Assembly (NCBI GenBank): GCA_964409635.1
Contig: CAYPEL010000011.1
Coordinates: 1 to 31,968 of the forward strand
Origin: CAYPEL01 sp964409635
GTDB lineage: Bacteria > Pseudomonadota > Gammaproteobacteria > DSM-19610
DNA length: 31,968 nt
Reading direction: 5' to 3'
The translations under genes and the position numbers were made by a program. The notes beneath the pieces are model-generated. The model was not told the DNA's origin and did no database searches. It worked only from the letters and a program-made list of their open reading frames with translations. Positions 17,166-25,345 of the stretch are shown piece after piece (positions within the stretch are counted from its first letter, which is position 1; every line of letters begins with the position of its first letter).

Positions 17166-17227
17166 AGGGACAGTATACCTATTTTCAAACCCCATGTTGT
17201 GCTACGACAATTATGTATACTGTCCCT
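17166..17227. mobile_element. Short REP/MITE unit with 13-bp inverted repeats
   Basis: AGGGACAGTATAC (17166-17178) and its exact reverse complement (17215-17227) enclose 36 bases; the similarity continues a few bases inward (CTATTT versus ATAATT). The GGGACAGTATAC end motif resembles palindromes mobilised by REP-associated tyrosine transposases, but no transposase is present. The right end overlaps the helicase stop codon. Confidence 0.7.
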
Positions 17228-19355
17228 AGAGTCGCAGATTGCGCTCGTTAATATCATGCACCTGACAATAATCCAATACAATTTTCACCAATTGTGCGCC
17301 GTATTTTTCAGCCGTGCTGGTTCCAATACCTTTTATTTTCAGCAAAGATTCGAGGCTGTCAGGCAATACACTGGTGATCTTCAGTAAAATTCCTTGGTGA
17401 AGAATCCTGTAACGATCCAGCTCTTCCTTCTTCGCCTGATTGTTACGCCATACAACAAGCGCATTAAACAATTCCGGATGATCCAGGCTCTGGGTGTTTG
17501 CATTGACAGCTTTCTTTTTAGCCGGTACCCGGGATTTAAAATCGATTTCCGCCCTGGCGATTGTCTCCAGATAGAAGCTGGTCGAAAACCCCTTCCGGCA
17601 ACTCACCATGCAGGCGGTTTTAATTGCCAACCTGTAGTGCAGCCATTCAATCTCCTTGTTAACTGTTTTACGTAGTTGGCTGTTATCGGTTTCAAAATGA
17701 ATGGCATCAGTCCATTCGGTCAGATAAAGATCCAGCTTTTCTGTAAAATAATCAGCGGCCTTGCGCACCCGTTCCTGCAAATAATAATCCTCTTCCGGTA
17801 TGCTATTTTCGGTGTATAAAGTTTGCAGTTGGCGTTGAAACTTTTCTCCTACTATAACCACTTCATCAGCCAGCTGTTTTTCCAGTCTAGTGATTGTGTC
17901 ATCACCGGAAAACTGTATCACACGCCTGTTACCGCGCCATAAGCCAAGGATTTTTTGCAGGCTGACAGTCAGCGTCTTAAAATCAAAACATTCCAGTAAC
18001 AGGTCTTGCTGATAGGCAATTTTAGCCTGCTTCAGTTGTGCCTGGGTCGGTGGGTTTTTACTGCTGCGCTCTACAAATTTCTCAACCACGCCATCTGTTT
18101 TTATCGCAGCCTGGGTGATCGGTTCACTCAGTACTATACCTTCCAGCGTTTTACAGCGGCTCAAGGCCACATAGACCTGACCGTGAGAAAAGGCGGCATT
18201 GGCGTCGATAATGGCGTGTTCAAACGTTAAGCCCTGACTTTTGTGAATAGTGATTGCCCAGGCCAGCCGGAGCGGATACTGGATAAATTCACCGATTACT
18301 TCTTCCGTAATCGCTTTGCTTTCTTTGTCTATGCTGTATTTTATATTTTTCCAAGTGGTCTGCTCCAGCTGGATCGCCTGCTCATCATCCGGGCATTTAA
18401 CCGCAATATGCTCCTGACCGATAGAAGCAACCTTACCGATCTTGCCGTTGTAGTAACGTTTATCAACCGAATTATCATTGCGCACGAACATCACCTGGGC
18501 GCCCTTTTTCAGAACCAGCTTTTCAGCTGCCGGATAGGCATGAGCGGGATATTGCCCTTCAATCTCCGCCTGAAAATAAAAGACATTTGAGTCAAGGCGG
18601 TTTAATTGTGCGCTGTTTATTCTATCAGCGCTGTGATTGTGTGTCGTCAGCGTAATATAATTTCCGTTCTCCTGTGGATCGAATGCCGGCAGATACCTGG
18701 AATTCAGCATCTCCAGAGTGCCGTTGTCCAAACGGTTATTGCGCACGCAATTAAGCAGGCCGATAAACTCCGCATCTGATTGACGATAAATATGTTTCAG
18801 CTCGATCGGCATCATGGTTGTTTGCTGCAATGCATGACTGCTGAAGAAATAGCAGGTGTCGTAATGTTTTTTCAGGATACGCCATTCATCATCCTTCACC
18901 ACCGGCGAAAGTTGATGCAGGTCGCCGATCATTAACAACTGAACACCACCGAACGGCAAGTCCGTGTGTTTATACCGGCGTAAAACAAAATCGACGCTGT
19001 CAAGGAGATCGGATCGCACCATGCTGATCTCATCGATCACCAGCAAATCGAGACTTCTTATAATATTAATTTTTTCCTTACTAAAGCGGCGTTGTTCTGT
19101 CTGTGCCAGTAATTCGCTACCGGGAACAAAGGGACCGAACGGCAATTGAAAGAAGGAATGCAAGGTAACGCCGCCCGCATTAATCGCCGCCACGCCGGTT
19201 GGCGCGGTGACAATCATGCGTTTAGGTATCCTGTTTTTAAGATTATGCAAAAAAGTCGTTTTGCCGGTGCCCGCCTTGCCAGTGAGAAATATATTATGAC
19301 TGGTATGCCGGACAAAATCGTTGGCTAATTGCAGCTCGGGGTTTATGTCATCCAT
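17226..19355 (-). CDS. PIF1-like superfamily 1 helicase with HRDC-type C-terminus
   Basis: A 709-residue ATP-dependent DNA helicase. The N-terminal P-loop GKAGTGKTT (26-34), the Walker B-like LLVIDEISM, and later motifs such as GVQLLMIGDLHQLSPV, YVALSRCKTLEG and AITIHKSQGLTFEHA place it in the PIF1/RecD-like group. The C-terminal about 90 residues, with DRYRILHQGILLKIT and SLESLLKIKGIG, look like an HRDC/helix-hairpin DNA-binding module. This architecture is, from general knowledge, commonest in Bacteroidota. It stands alone on the minus strand between plus-strand genes and looks more AT-rich than its neighbours, so transfer is plausible. A GGAG about 10 bases upstream supports the ATG at 19355. 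The TAG stop is provided at the edge of a palindromic repeat. Confidence 0.85.
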   Translation of the reverse strand: MDDINPELQLANDFVRHTSHNIFLTGKAGTGKTTFLHNLKNRIPKRMIVTAPTGVAAINAGGVTLHSFFQLPFGPFVPGSELLAQTEQRRFSKEKINIIRSLDLLVIDEISMVRSDLLDSVDFVLRRYKHTDLPFGGVQLLMIGDLHQLSPVVKDDEWRILKKHYDTCYFFSSHALQQTTMMPIELKHIYRQSDAEFIGLLNCVRNNRLDNGTLEMLNSRYLPAFDPQENGNYITLTTHNHSADRINSAQLNRLDSNVFYFQAEIEGQYPAHAYPAAEKLVLKKGAQVMFVRNDNSVDKRYYNGKIGKVASIGQEHIAVKCPDDEQAIQLEQTTWKNIKYSIDKESKAITEEVIGEFIQYPLRLAWAITIHKSQGLTFEHAIIDANAAFSHGQVYVALSRCKTLEGIVLSEPITQAAIKTDGVVEKFVERSSKNPPTQAQLKQAKIAYQQDLLLECFDFKTLTVSLQKILGLWRGNRRVIQFSGDDTITRLEKQLADEVVIVGEKFQRQLQTLYTENSIPEEDYYLQERVRKAADYFTEKLDLYLTEWTDAIHFETDNSQLRKTVNKEIEWLHYRLAIKTACMVSCRKGFSTSFYLETIARAEIDFKSRVPAKKKAVNANTQSLDHPELFNALVVWRNNQAKKEELDRYRILHQGILLKITSVLPDSLESLLKIKGIGTSTAEKYGAQLVKIVLDYCQVHDINERNLRL

Positions 19356-19675
19356 GAAATTGCACTCCGCTGTTGTAGATTCTGTTGAGCCTTCCTGTTT
19401 GCAGAAAAGACTGCTTAATCAGTATGCCAGAGGTTTGTCGGAGAAACACGATTCCCGTGCTGATAGGCGAGAAAGTAGGTGGCATTGGCTCTGACCCTGT
19501 TTTATGCGCTCAAATATTTACCACTCATTAATTGCATATGTTACCTCATATGTCTGCATTTACGAATAAATAAGCTTCCTTAGCTTTACCAAAACCCACT
19601 TGGCATACGGGCGGTGTCCATGTGGGAGTATCCCTAATTTTGACTTTCTCCACTGCTATACATTATGGTCACCTA
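19356..19675. other. Intergenic region between helicase and molybdoenzyme
   Basis: 320 bases with no convincing gene. It should hold the divergent promoters. CATATGT occurs twice, at 19535-19541 and 19547-19553, exactly 12 bases apart. A GGCTCTGACCCTGTTTT stretch near 19487-19503 resembles one arm of a degraded REP-type repeat. No clear sigma-70 promoter or terminator is visible. Confidence 0.4.
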
Positions 19676-21958
19676 ATGGCAACCATACCCCCAAACAACA
19701 TCACAACAGAACCCACCGCCTGCATCCTCTGTTCTCGTAACTGCGGTATCGTAGTCGATACTGATGGCAAGTCTTTACTGAAAATTAGAGGCGACCGAAA
19801 GCACCCCGCATCCACTGGCTATTTATGCCAAAAAGCAACGCGCCTTAACCATTATCAAAACCACACAGATCGATTGCAAAGCCCCCTGCGTAGAAAACCG
19901 GATGGCAGCTTCGAACCTATTAGCTGGCAGACTGCCATTTCCGAAATCGCAGCCAAATTGACCACTATACGTAAGCGTCACGGTGGACGCGCTTTTGCGT
20001 ATTACGGTGGTGGAGGCCAGGGTAACCACTTAGGCGGCCTCTATGGAACAAGCCTGCTAAAAGCCATGCACAGCCAATACCACTACAACGCCCTGGCCCA
20101 GGAAAAGACCGGTGACTTTTGGGTGAACGGGAAATTATTCGGCCGTCAGACCTGCCACATTACAGAGGATGTAGAACAAGCCAAGGCTATCATCTTTCTG
20201 GGAACCAATCCGTGGCAAGCCCACGGCATTCCAAATGCGCGTGAGACCCTGCACACGTTGTCAAAGGATCCTGATCGTTTAATGATCGTAATAGATCCGC
20301 GTAAAACGGAAACTGCGAAACTCGCCGACATACACCTGGCCGTGCGTCCGGGAACCGATGCCTTTTTAATCGCTGCGATGCTGGCGATTATGGTGCGCGA
20401 CCAGCTTGTGGATGACCACTTTCTTAAAGCCCGTACAACTGGCTATGAAACCCTGCTAAGCACCCTGCAATCAATTCCAATCGAACGATATACCAAACGC
20501 GCGGGGGTATCACTCGACCTGGTGACCCAGGCGATTCACGGATTCGCAAAGGCACCTTCAGCCTGCGTGCGTGTTGATCTTGGCATTCAGCAAAGTTTAC
20601 ACAGCACCCTGAATTCCTATCTGGAAAAATTACTGTTTCTGCTGACTGGAAACCTGGGAAAAGCAGGCTGCAATAACTTTCATACCTTCCTGCTGCCTTT
20701 AATCGGTCATTCCCCGGACGATGAAAAGCTAAACTGGCGAACAGTCCGCACTAATTTTCCGGGCATCGCAAAACTCTATCCTCCCAACGTACTACCCGCC
20801 GAAATCGACAACGATAATCCAGATCGTATTCGCGCCGTGTTTGTTGACAGCGCAAATCCGCTGATCACAGGCGCAGACAGCTCCGCCTATCGCGCGGCCT
20901 TTGAAAAACTGGAGTGCTCCGTTGTTATTGATGTCGCCATGACCGAAACCGCCCGGGCAGCACATTATGTACTGCCCGCAAGTTCCCAATATGAAAAGTG
21001 GGAAGCCACGTTTTTCAATCTCGAATTTCCACGCAACTACTTCCACCTACGCAAACCTATACTTGAACCAACACAAGGCACCTTACCCGAATCGGAGATC
21101 TACGCACGGCTACTCACTGCCATGGGAAAAATCCCAGAAGACTTCCCGATTCTGAAAAGAATAGCCAGGATCGACAGGCAGTATCCCAAATTAAAACTAT
21201 TTCCAGCGGCCCTGGCGGTAACGATAAAAATCAAGCCGCAATGGATACCCTTTGCTGCGATCATTCTGATGCGCACCTTGGGAGACGCCCTGCCCGAAGG
21301 CGCTGCCGCTGCTGCACCACTTTGGTTCGCTTGCCTGCGCTATGCCAAACGCCACACAGCTGCAGTACAACGTGCCGGGCTTTCTGGAAAAGGTGCAGCA
21401 CTTGGCGAGGCGCTCTTCACGGCGGTTCTGAATGGCCGCAGCGGTATCCTGCTCAGTGAGCATTTGTACGAGGACACATGGGATTTTCTACGTCACGCTG
21501 ACAAGCGTATCCACCTGAACATTCCTGAGATGATCAGCGCACTCACCAGCCTACAAACTGATCCCGAGCAGAACCCCGAATTTCCCTTTCTGCTCGCCGC
21601 CGGAGAACGCCGGGACTACAACGCCAACACCCTGTTCCGTGACCCAAGCTGGCGCAAAGCCGACCAGCAAGGCAGCCTGAGGATTCACCCGGATGACGCC
21701 AAGACGCTGGATATAGAAGAAGGAAGCCGCGTTACCTGCCGCTCAAAACGCGCCGAAATACAGGTTCAGGTTAAACTTGATAACAGTGTACAAAAAGGTC
21801 TCGTCACCCTTCCCCACGGTCACGGTTTGCGCTATGGATTAAACAACGAAAGGCACGGACCGGCAATTAACGAACTAACCGATGCGAACAGCCGTGATGC
21901 TATTGCAGGCACCCCTTATCATAAGCACGTGCCTGTAGCGCTCGTTAAAATCGCTTAG
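19676..21958 (+). CDS. Molybdopterin (bis-MGD) oxidoreductase, cytoplasmic
   Basis: A 760-residue member of the DMSO-reductase superfamily. An N-terminal 4Fe-4S site is formed by Cys16, Cys19, Cys23 and Cys51 (CX2CX3CX27C). Typical molybdopterin-binding phrases follow, including FLGTNPWQAHGIPNARE and IVIDPRKTETAKLADIHLAVRPG, and the C-terminal dinucleotide-binding domain contains the VTLPHGHGLRYGLNN block. No Tat signal is present, so it is probably cytoplasmic. The metal-ligand region reads NALAQEKTGDFWVNG without an obvious Cys or selenocysteine. Substrate is unknown and no electron-transfer or membrane subunit is adjacent. The ATG at 19676 is preferred because it puts the cysteines at a normal distance; a GTG at 19622 would add 18 hydrophobic residues. 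The next gene follows after 36 bases. Confidence 0.82.
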   Translation: MATIPPNNITTEPTACILCSRNCGIVVDTDGKSLLKIRGDRKHPASTGYLCQKATRLNHYQNHTDRLQSPLRRKPDGSFEPISWQTAISEIAAKLTTIRKRHGGRAFAYYGGGGQGNHLGGLYGTSLLKAMHSQYHYNALAQEKTGDFWVNGKLFGRQTCHITEDVEQAKAIIFLGTNPWQAHGIPNARETLHTLSKDPDRLMIVIDPRKTETAKLADIHLAVRPGTDAFLIAAMLAIMVRDQLVDDHFLKARTTGYETLLSTLQSIPIERYTKRAGVSLDLVTQAIHGFAKAPSACVRVDLGIQQSLHSTLNSYLEKLLFLLTGNLGKAGCNNFHTFLLPLIGHSPDDEKLNWRTVRTNFPGIAKLYPPNVLPAEIDNDNPDRIRAVFVDSANPLITGADSSAYRAAFEKLECSVVIDVAMTETARAAHYVLPASSQYEKWEATFFNLEFPRNYFHLRKPILEPTQGTLPESEIYARLLTAMGKIPEDFPILKRIARIDRQYPKLKLFPAALAVTIKIKPQWIPFAAIILMRTLGDALPEGAAAAAPLWFACLRYAKRHTAAVQRAGLSGKGAALGEALFTAVLNGRSGILLSEHLYEDTWDFLRHADKRIHLNIPEMISALTSLQTDPEQNPEFPFLLAAGERRDYNANTLFRDPSWRKADQQGSLRIHPDDAKTLDIEEGSRVTCRSKRAEIQVQVKLDNSVQKGLVTLPHGHGLRYGLNNERHGPAINELTDANSRDAIAGTPYHKHVPVALVKIA

Positions 21959-21994
21959 ACTAGCCTGTATTTTTCATGCAATTGGCAAAATGAC

Positions 21995-23371
21995 ATGTAT
22001 CGATTCACCCTTGCTGGCGTTCTGATTATTCTTTTTATCGCGGCCTGCTCGAACGGCGAAACCCGGCCAAACCGTACGCTATTACTACCGAAAGATGGCC
22101 TTGTAGCAGAACCCGTCTTCAGCGGAAAAGTCTATCTTCAAATGCGTGGCAATCCCCAGGGGCCGGTTGTGTTACTTGTTCATGGGCTCGGCGATGATGC
22201 GTCAGCCATCTGGCAGGAAACCATGCGCAAGCTGGAGCGTGATTATTTTGTGGTGGCACTGGATTTGCCCGGCTTTGGCAAATCGACTAAATCGAATCAG
22301 CTGTATTCCCCGGAAAATTACGTCAAAGTCTTGCGCCATCTTTCTAAGACGTATATCGGTCAACCATTCCACCTGGCCGGCCACTCCATGGGCGGAGCAA
22401 TTTCCCTGCGCTACGCAGCCACCTATCCCGAGGATATAAAAACACTCACGCTCGTAGATGCGGCGGGGATCCTGCATCGTCTGGCCTATACAAAATACCT
22501 GGCGCCCATGGGACTGAAGATGTTTTCTGGCATCGATATTTTCGACAAAAATGACATCTCATCGCTGGTAGGGCTCATTCTCAATAAAGCCGAGGATAAG
22601 ATGCTCTTCGATCCCAGCCGATTGCTACAGACTCCAATACTGCGCGCTAAAATATTGCGCGGAAACCCGATAACGATTTCGGGGTTGGCGTTGGTGTTGG
22701 ATGATTTCAGCAACATACCCTCAAAGGTGAAAGCACCCACCCGGATTATCTGGGGTGAAAAAGATGAAATAGCGCCGCTGCGGACAGGCCATGTGTTGAA
22801 TGCCTTGATACCCGATTCCAGTCTCCACATTATTGCCGATGCAGGACACGCGCCCATTCGTAACAACCCGGATGTGTTTCATACACTCCTGGTCAAGAGT
22901 CTGCAACAGAATCAGGCAAAACCTGCGGCTACTGCCCACCAAAACACGCCACAGGATGTTGTTACCTGCCATAAAAAATATAACACCACCTATAGCGGCA
23001 GGATCAGAACCCTGACGATTAAGAGCTGCAAGAACGTACTGGTTAAAGACGCCACGATTGATCGCGTAATGATTAGCAATTCCCGCGTCCATTTGGAAAA
23101 TGTAACCATTAATGCGCCGGGAAATACTGCTGTTGAGATAACCGACTCGGCTGTCATGATCACAGCCGGTAGTATCACGGGAAACATTGCCATTGCCGCA
23201 CAAGGCAGCCGGCTGGATATCGCCGGGACTAAACTTATTGGTGAGAATGCAGCAATTGCTGCCACATCGGTAACGGATACTATTTTTTCTTTAACCACTA
23301 TCGCTAGCGGTCAACAAGATAGCGCCATACTGCATGGCAGAATGAAGCTGCTGGCCGGTAAAAAGCTATAA
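21995..23371 (+). CDS. Alpha/beta-hydrolase lipoprotein with C-terminal beta-helix domain
   Basis: A 458-residue predicted lipoprotein: the signal peptide ends in lipobox IAAC with Cys18. Residues about 40-305 form an alpha/beta-hydrolase with HGLGDD near the oxyanion site, nucleophile Ser131 in GHSMGG, Asp257 in WGEKDE and His285 in DAGHAP. After a Gln/Ala/Pro-rich linker, residues about 330-458 are short repeated strands (VLVKDATIDRVMISNSRVHL and following) resembling a right-handed parallel beta-helix, a fold associated with carbohydrate binding or cleavage. The fusion suggests an envelope-bound esterase or lipase with an added binding module; the substrate is unknown. It probably shares a transcript with the molybdoenzyme upstream. 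Confidence 0.8.
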   Translation: MYRFTLAGVLIILFIAACSNGETRPNRTLLLPKDGLVAEPVFSGKVYLQMRGNPQGPVVLLVHGLGDDASAIWQETMRKLERDYFVVALDLPGFGKSTKSNQLYSPENYVKVLRHLSKTYIGQPFHLAGHSMGGAISLRYAATYPEDIKTLTLVDAAGILHRLAYTKYLAPMGLKMFSGIDIFDKNDISSLVGLILNKAEDKMLFDPSRLLQTPILRAKILRGNPITISGLALVLDDFSNIPSKVKAPTRIIWGEKDEIAPLRTGHVLNALIPDSSLHIIADAGHAPIRNNPDVFHTLLVKSLQQNQAKPAATAHQNTPQDVVTCHKKYNTTYSGRIRTLTIKSCKNVLVKDATIDRVMISNSRVHLENVTINAPGNTAVEITDSAVMITAGSITGNIAIAAQGSRLDIAGTKLIGENAAIAATSVTDTIFSLTTIASGQQDSAILHGRMKLLAGKKL

Positions 23372-23482
23372 CCCCACCAAATAAAAAGCATTATTAAAAT
23401 CCTTTTTGGACGATTATCGGAACAGATAGAGGCCTAAGCTGTCTAACTTTCCGCGGTTTATACTTCCTACGCGGGCGGCAGC

Positions 23483-24328
23483 ATGAATTACTGGGATACT
23501 CCTACCCGGCTAGGGTCATTGTTTTTAACCACGATGATACTTTTCACATCGTCCCCTGCCTATTCTACGAATGCCGGGTCAGTAACAAACCAGTTTGGGA
23601 TGAAATTTATGCCTATTCCAGCTGGAAGCTTTAAGATGGGCACTACGAACCAGGATCGGCAAATTGCGCTACAGGAGACGGAGGATGCTGGCACTGATGC
23701 CTATCTGGACGAACAACCATTCCACGAAGTTAGAATAAGCCAGCCGTTCCTCCTCGGGCAGACAGAAGTTACCCAATCTCAATGGCTGAAGATAATGGAA
23801 AACCGACCCGGGCCTGCAGAATACTGGCAACGTTCAGACTGGCAGGATTTACCCGTGGTGAGCGTTTCGTGGAATATGGCAGAACGATTTACAGAAGAAC
23901 TCGGCAAGCTGGATCCGGATTACAGTTACCGGCTGCCGACGGAAGCGGAATGGGAATATGCATCCCGCGCAGGCAAGCCGGGGTTACGGCCTATGCCCAA
24001 AAACAAACTGCAAGCTTATGCCTGGTTTATCGCCAATTCAGGGGATCAGCCTCAGCCGGTTGCCACGCGTCAGGCGAATTCCTTTGGTCTGTATGACATG
24101 TTTGGCAATGCCTGGGAATGGGTTGCTGACTGGTACGCGCCAAACAGTTACGGCAACGGCGCAAGCCGTGACGATCCGGTCGGCCCGGCAGAAGGCCATG
24201 CGCGCGTTCGGCGCGGCGGGTCATATCATTGCCCGTTATTTCAAACGCGGCCAGGTTATAGGGCAGCGAATACACCCGATACCCGCTATTCTGTTATTAG
24301 TTTACGGGTTGTAGCTATACGAAAATAA
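23483..24328 (+). CDS. Exported formylglycine-generating-enzyme-fold (SUMF1) protein
   Basis: A 281-residue protein with a Sec-type signal peptide (about 1-28) and a complete FGE-sulfatase fold signature: FMPIPAGSFKMGT, LGQTEVTQSQW, SYRLPTEAEWEYASRAG, GLYDMFGNAWEWVADWY and RRGGSYHC. Classical FGE uses two cysteines five residues apart; here Cys250 is present but the second position is Thr (HCPLFQTRPGYR). Sulfatase activation by the standard mechanism is therefore doubtful, and no sulfatase is nearby. Many bacterial relatives with this fold have other or unknown functions. The ribosome site is weak (GGGCGGC). Confidence 0.82.
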   Translation: MNYWDTPTRLGSLFLTTMILFTSSPAYSTNAGSVTNQFGMKFMPIPAGSFKMGTTNQDRQIALQETEDAGTDAYLDEQPFHEVRISQPFLLGQTEVTQSQWLKIMENRPGPAEYWQRSDWQDLPVVSVSWNMAERFTEELGKLDPDYSYRLPTEAEWEYASRAGKPGLRPMPKNKLQAYAWFIANSGDQPQPVATRQANSFGLYDMFGNAWEWVADWYAPNSYGNGASRDDPVGPAEGHARVRRGGSYHCPLFQTRPGYRAANTPDTRYSVISLRVVAIRK

Positions 24329-24387
24329 CTGATCTCTTACAATAATGAACTTAGATAATAGTTTACTCTTCATCTATGGCAACCAAC

Positions 24388-24393
24388 GGGAGG
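24388..24393 (+). promoter_or_regulatory. Ribosome binding site fixing the GlcG/HbpS-like start
   Basis: GGGAGG lies 6 bases before the ATG at 24400 and selects it over the in-frame ATG at 24376, which has no comparable site. Confidence 0.7.
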
Positions 24394-24399
24394 CGAAAG

Positions 24400-24900
24400 A
24401 TGCGCATACTCTACAAATGGGTAATCTATTCGATCTTGATAATAAAACTGGCAAGCCCTGCACTTGCTGAGGATCTTGTCCCGACGCGGCTGCTAGGTTT
24501 GGATCTGGCGCAAGATATTGCCACGGCGGCAATCGCTGCTTGCCGGAAAGACGGTTATCAGATCGCAGTCGCCGTAACTGACCGCAGCGGTGACCCGGTT
24601 GTTATTATGCGGGATGTATTCGTCAGTAAATACATGCTGCAGCTTGCGCAGAACAAGGCCAATGCGGTGGTGATGTCGAATTCGAGTTCCGGGAGTTTAC
24701 GGGAAAATATGGCGCGTATCCGGGATGAATTGAATGAACTCGACGGAGTACTGTTGATGCAAGGCGGCCTGCCAATCCAGGTGTCGGGTTCGTTGGTAGG
24801 CGCCGTGGGTGTGAGCGGCGCACCGGGCGGCGACAAAGATGAAGCCTGCGCCAGGCAGGGCATCGACGCGGTGCAGGAGCGTCTGGATTTTGCGGACTAG
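24400..24900 (+). CDS. Exported GlcG/HbpS-family (possible heme-binding) protein
   Basis: A 166-residue protein with a signal peptide ending near SPALAE. The mature part follows the GlcG/HbpS pattern: LTLA-like LDLAQDIATAAIAACRKDGY, AVAVTDRSGDPVVIMRD, a KANAVVMSNSSS helix and the glycine-rich GSLVGAVGVSGAPGGDKDEACA ending in pieces. Members bind heme or cobalamin or accompany oxidoreductases; the exact role here is not known. It is the last gene before a strong terminator and is plausibly co-transcribed with the FGE-fold gene 71 bases upstream. Confidence 0.82.
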   Translation: MRILYKWVIYSILIIKLASPALAEDLVPTRLLGLDLAQDIATAAIAACRKDGYQIAVAVTDRSGDPVVIMRDVFVSKYMLQLAQNKANAVVMSNSSSGSLRENMARIRDELNELDGVLLMQGGLPIQVSGSLVGAVGVSGAPGGDKDEACARQGIDAVQERLDFAD

Positions 24901-24981
24901 GGTTTTGCACAGGCTGCAGTTGGTTCAACTGATTTTTCTAGGTTCAAGCATACTGGTAAAAGAATTATTACTTCGAATCAC

Positions 24982-25014
24982 AAAAAAGCCCCTGAATCTA
25001 TCAGGGGCTTTTTT
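24982..25014. terminator. Bidirectional intrinsic terminator
   Basis: AAAAAAGCCCCTGA, loop ATCTA, TCAGGGGCTTTTTT form a perfect 14-bp inverted repeat with T-tracts on both strands. It sits between the convergent GlcG/HbpS-like and cytochrome genes and should end both transcripts. Confidence 0.93.
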
Positions 25015-25039
25015 ATTGCGCACAAATAATCGAACAGCC

Positions 25040-25345
25040 TTACTTGGCAGCTTCTGCCATGTACTCCACGACTGCTTTAAGATCAGCATCGGTACAGTCC
25101 ATGCAGGTACCTTTGGGGGGCATGGCATTTTTACCGTTAATGGTGTTTTTCATCATGCTATCCATGCCTGTTGCAATGCGTGAAGCCCAGGCATCTTTAT
25201 CACCCAGTTTTGGCGCGCCGGCTACACCATTCGCATGACAAACGGCACACTTGGTGTCATAGGTTACCTTACCTGCCGGCTCGGCCGCATTTACAACTCC
25301 ACTGATAGCCAAAAGAGCGGTTAAGCTGATAGCTAATTTTTTCAT
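25040..25345 (-). CDS. Cytochrome c5-type monoheme protein
   Basis: A 101-residue periplasmic class I cytochrome c with a signal peptide cleaved near VNAAEP. Heme attachment is CAVCH (Cys33, Cys36, His37) and the probable axial methionine is Met75 in KNAMPPKG. A second cysteine pair, Cys81-x-x-Cys84 in GTCMDCTD, is typical of the cytochrome c5/c555-like subgroup and probably forms a disulfide. It should shuttle electrons to a terminal oxidase or reductase. The ATG at 25345 is preceded by a good GAAAGGAAAG site. It lies downstream of the MBL-rhodanese gene on the same strand, but after a 450-base gap, so it probably has its own promoter. Confidence 0.93.
   Translation of the reverse strand: MKKLAISLTALLAISGVVNAAEPAGKVTYDTKCAVCHANGVAGAPKLGDKDAWASRIATGMDSMMKNTINGKNAMPPKGTCMDCTDADLKAVVEYMAEAAK

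Noticed and set aside
23483..24328. Calling the FGE-fold gene a sulfatase-activating enzyme
   Set aside because: The second catalytic cysteine is missing and no sulfatase is nearby.
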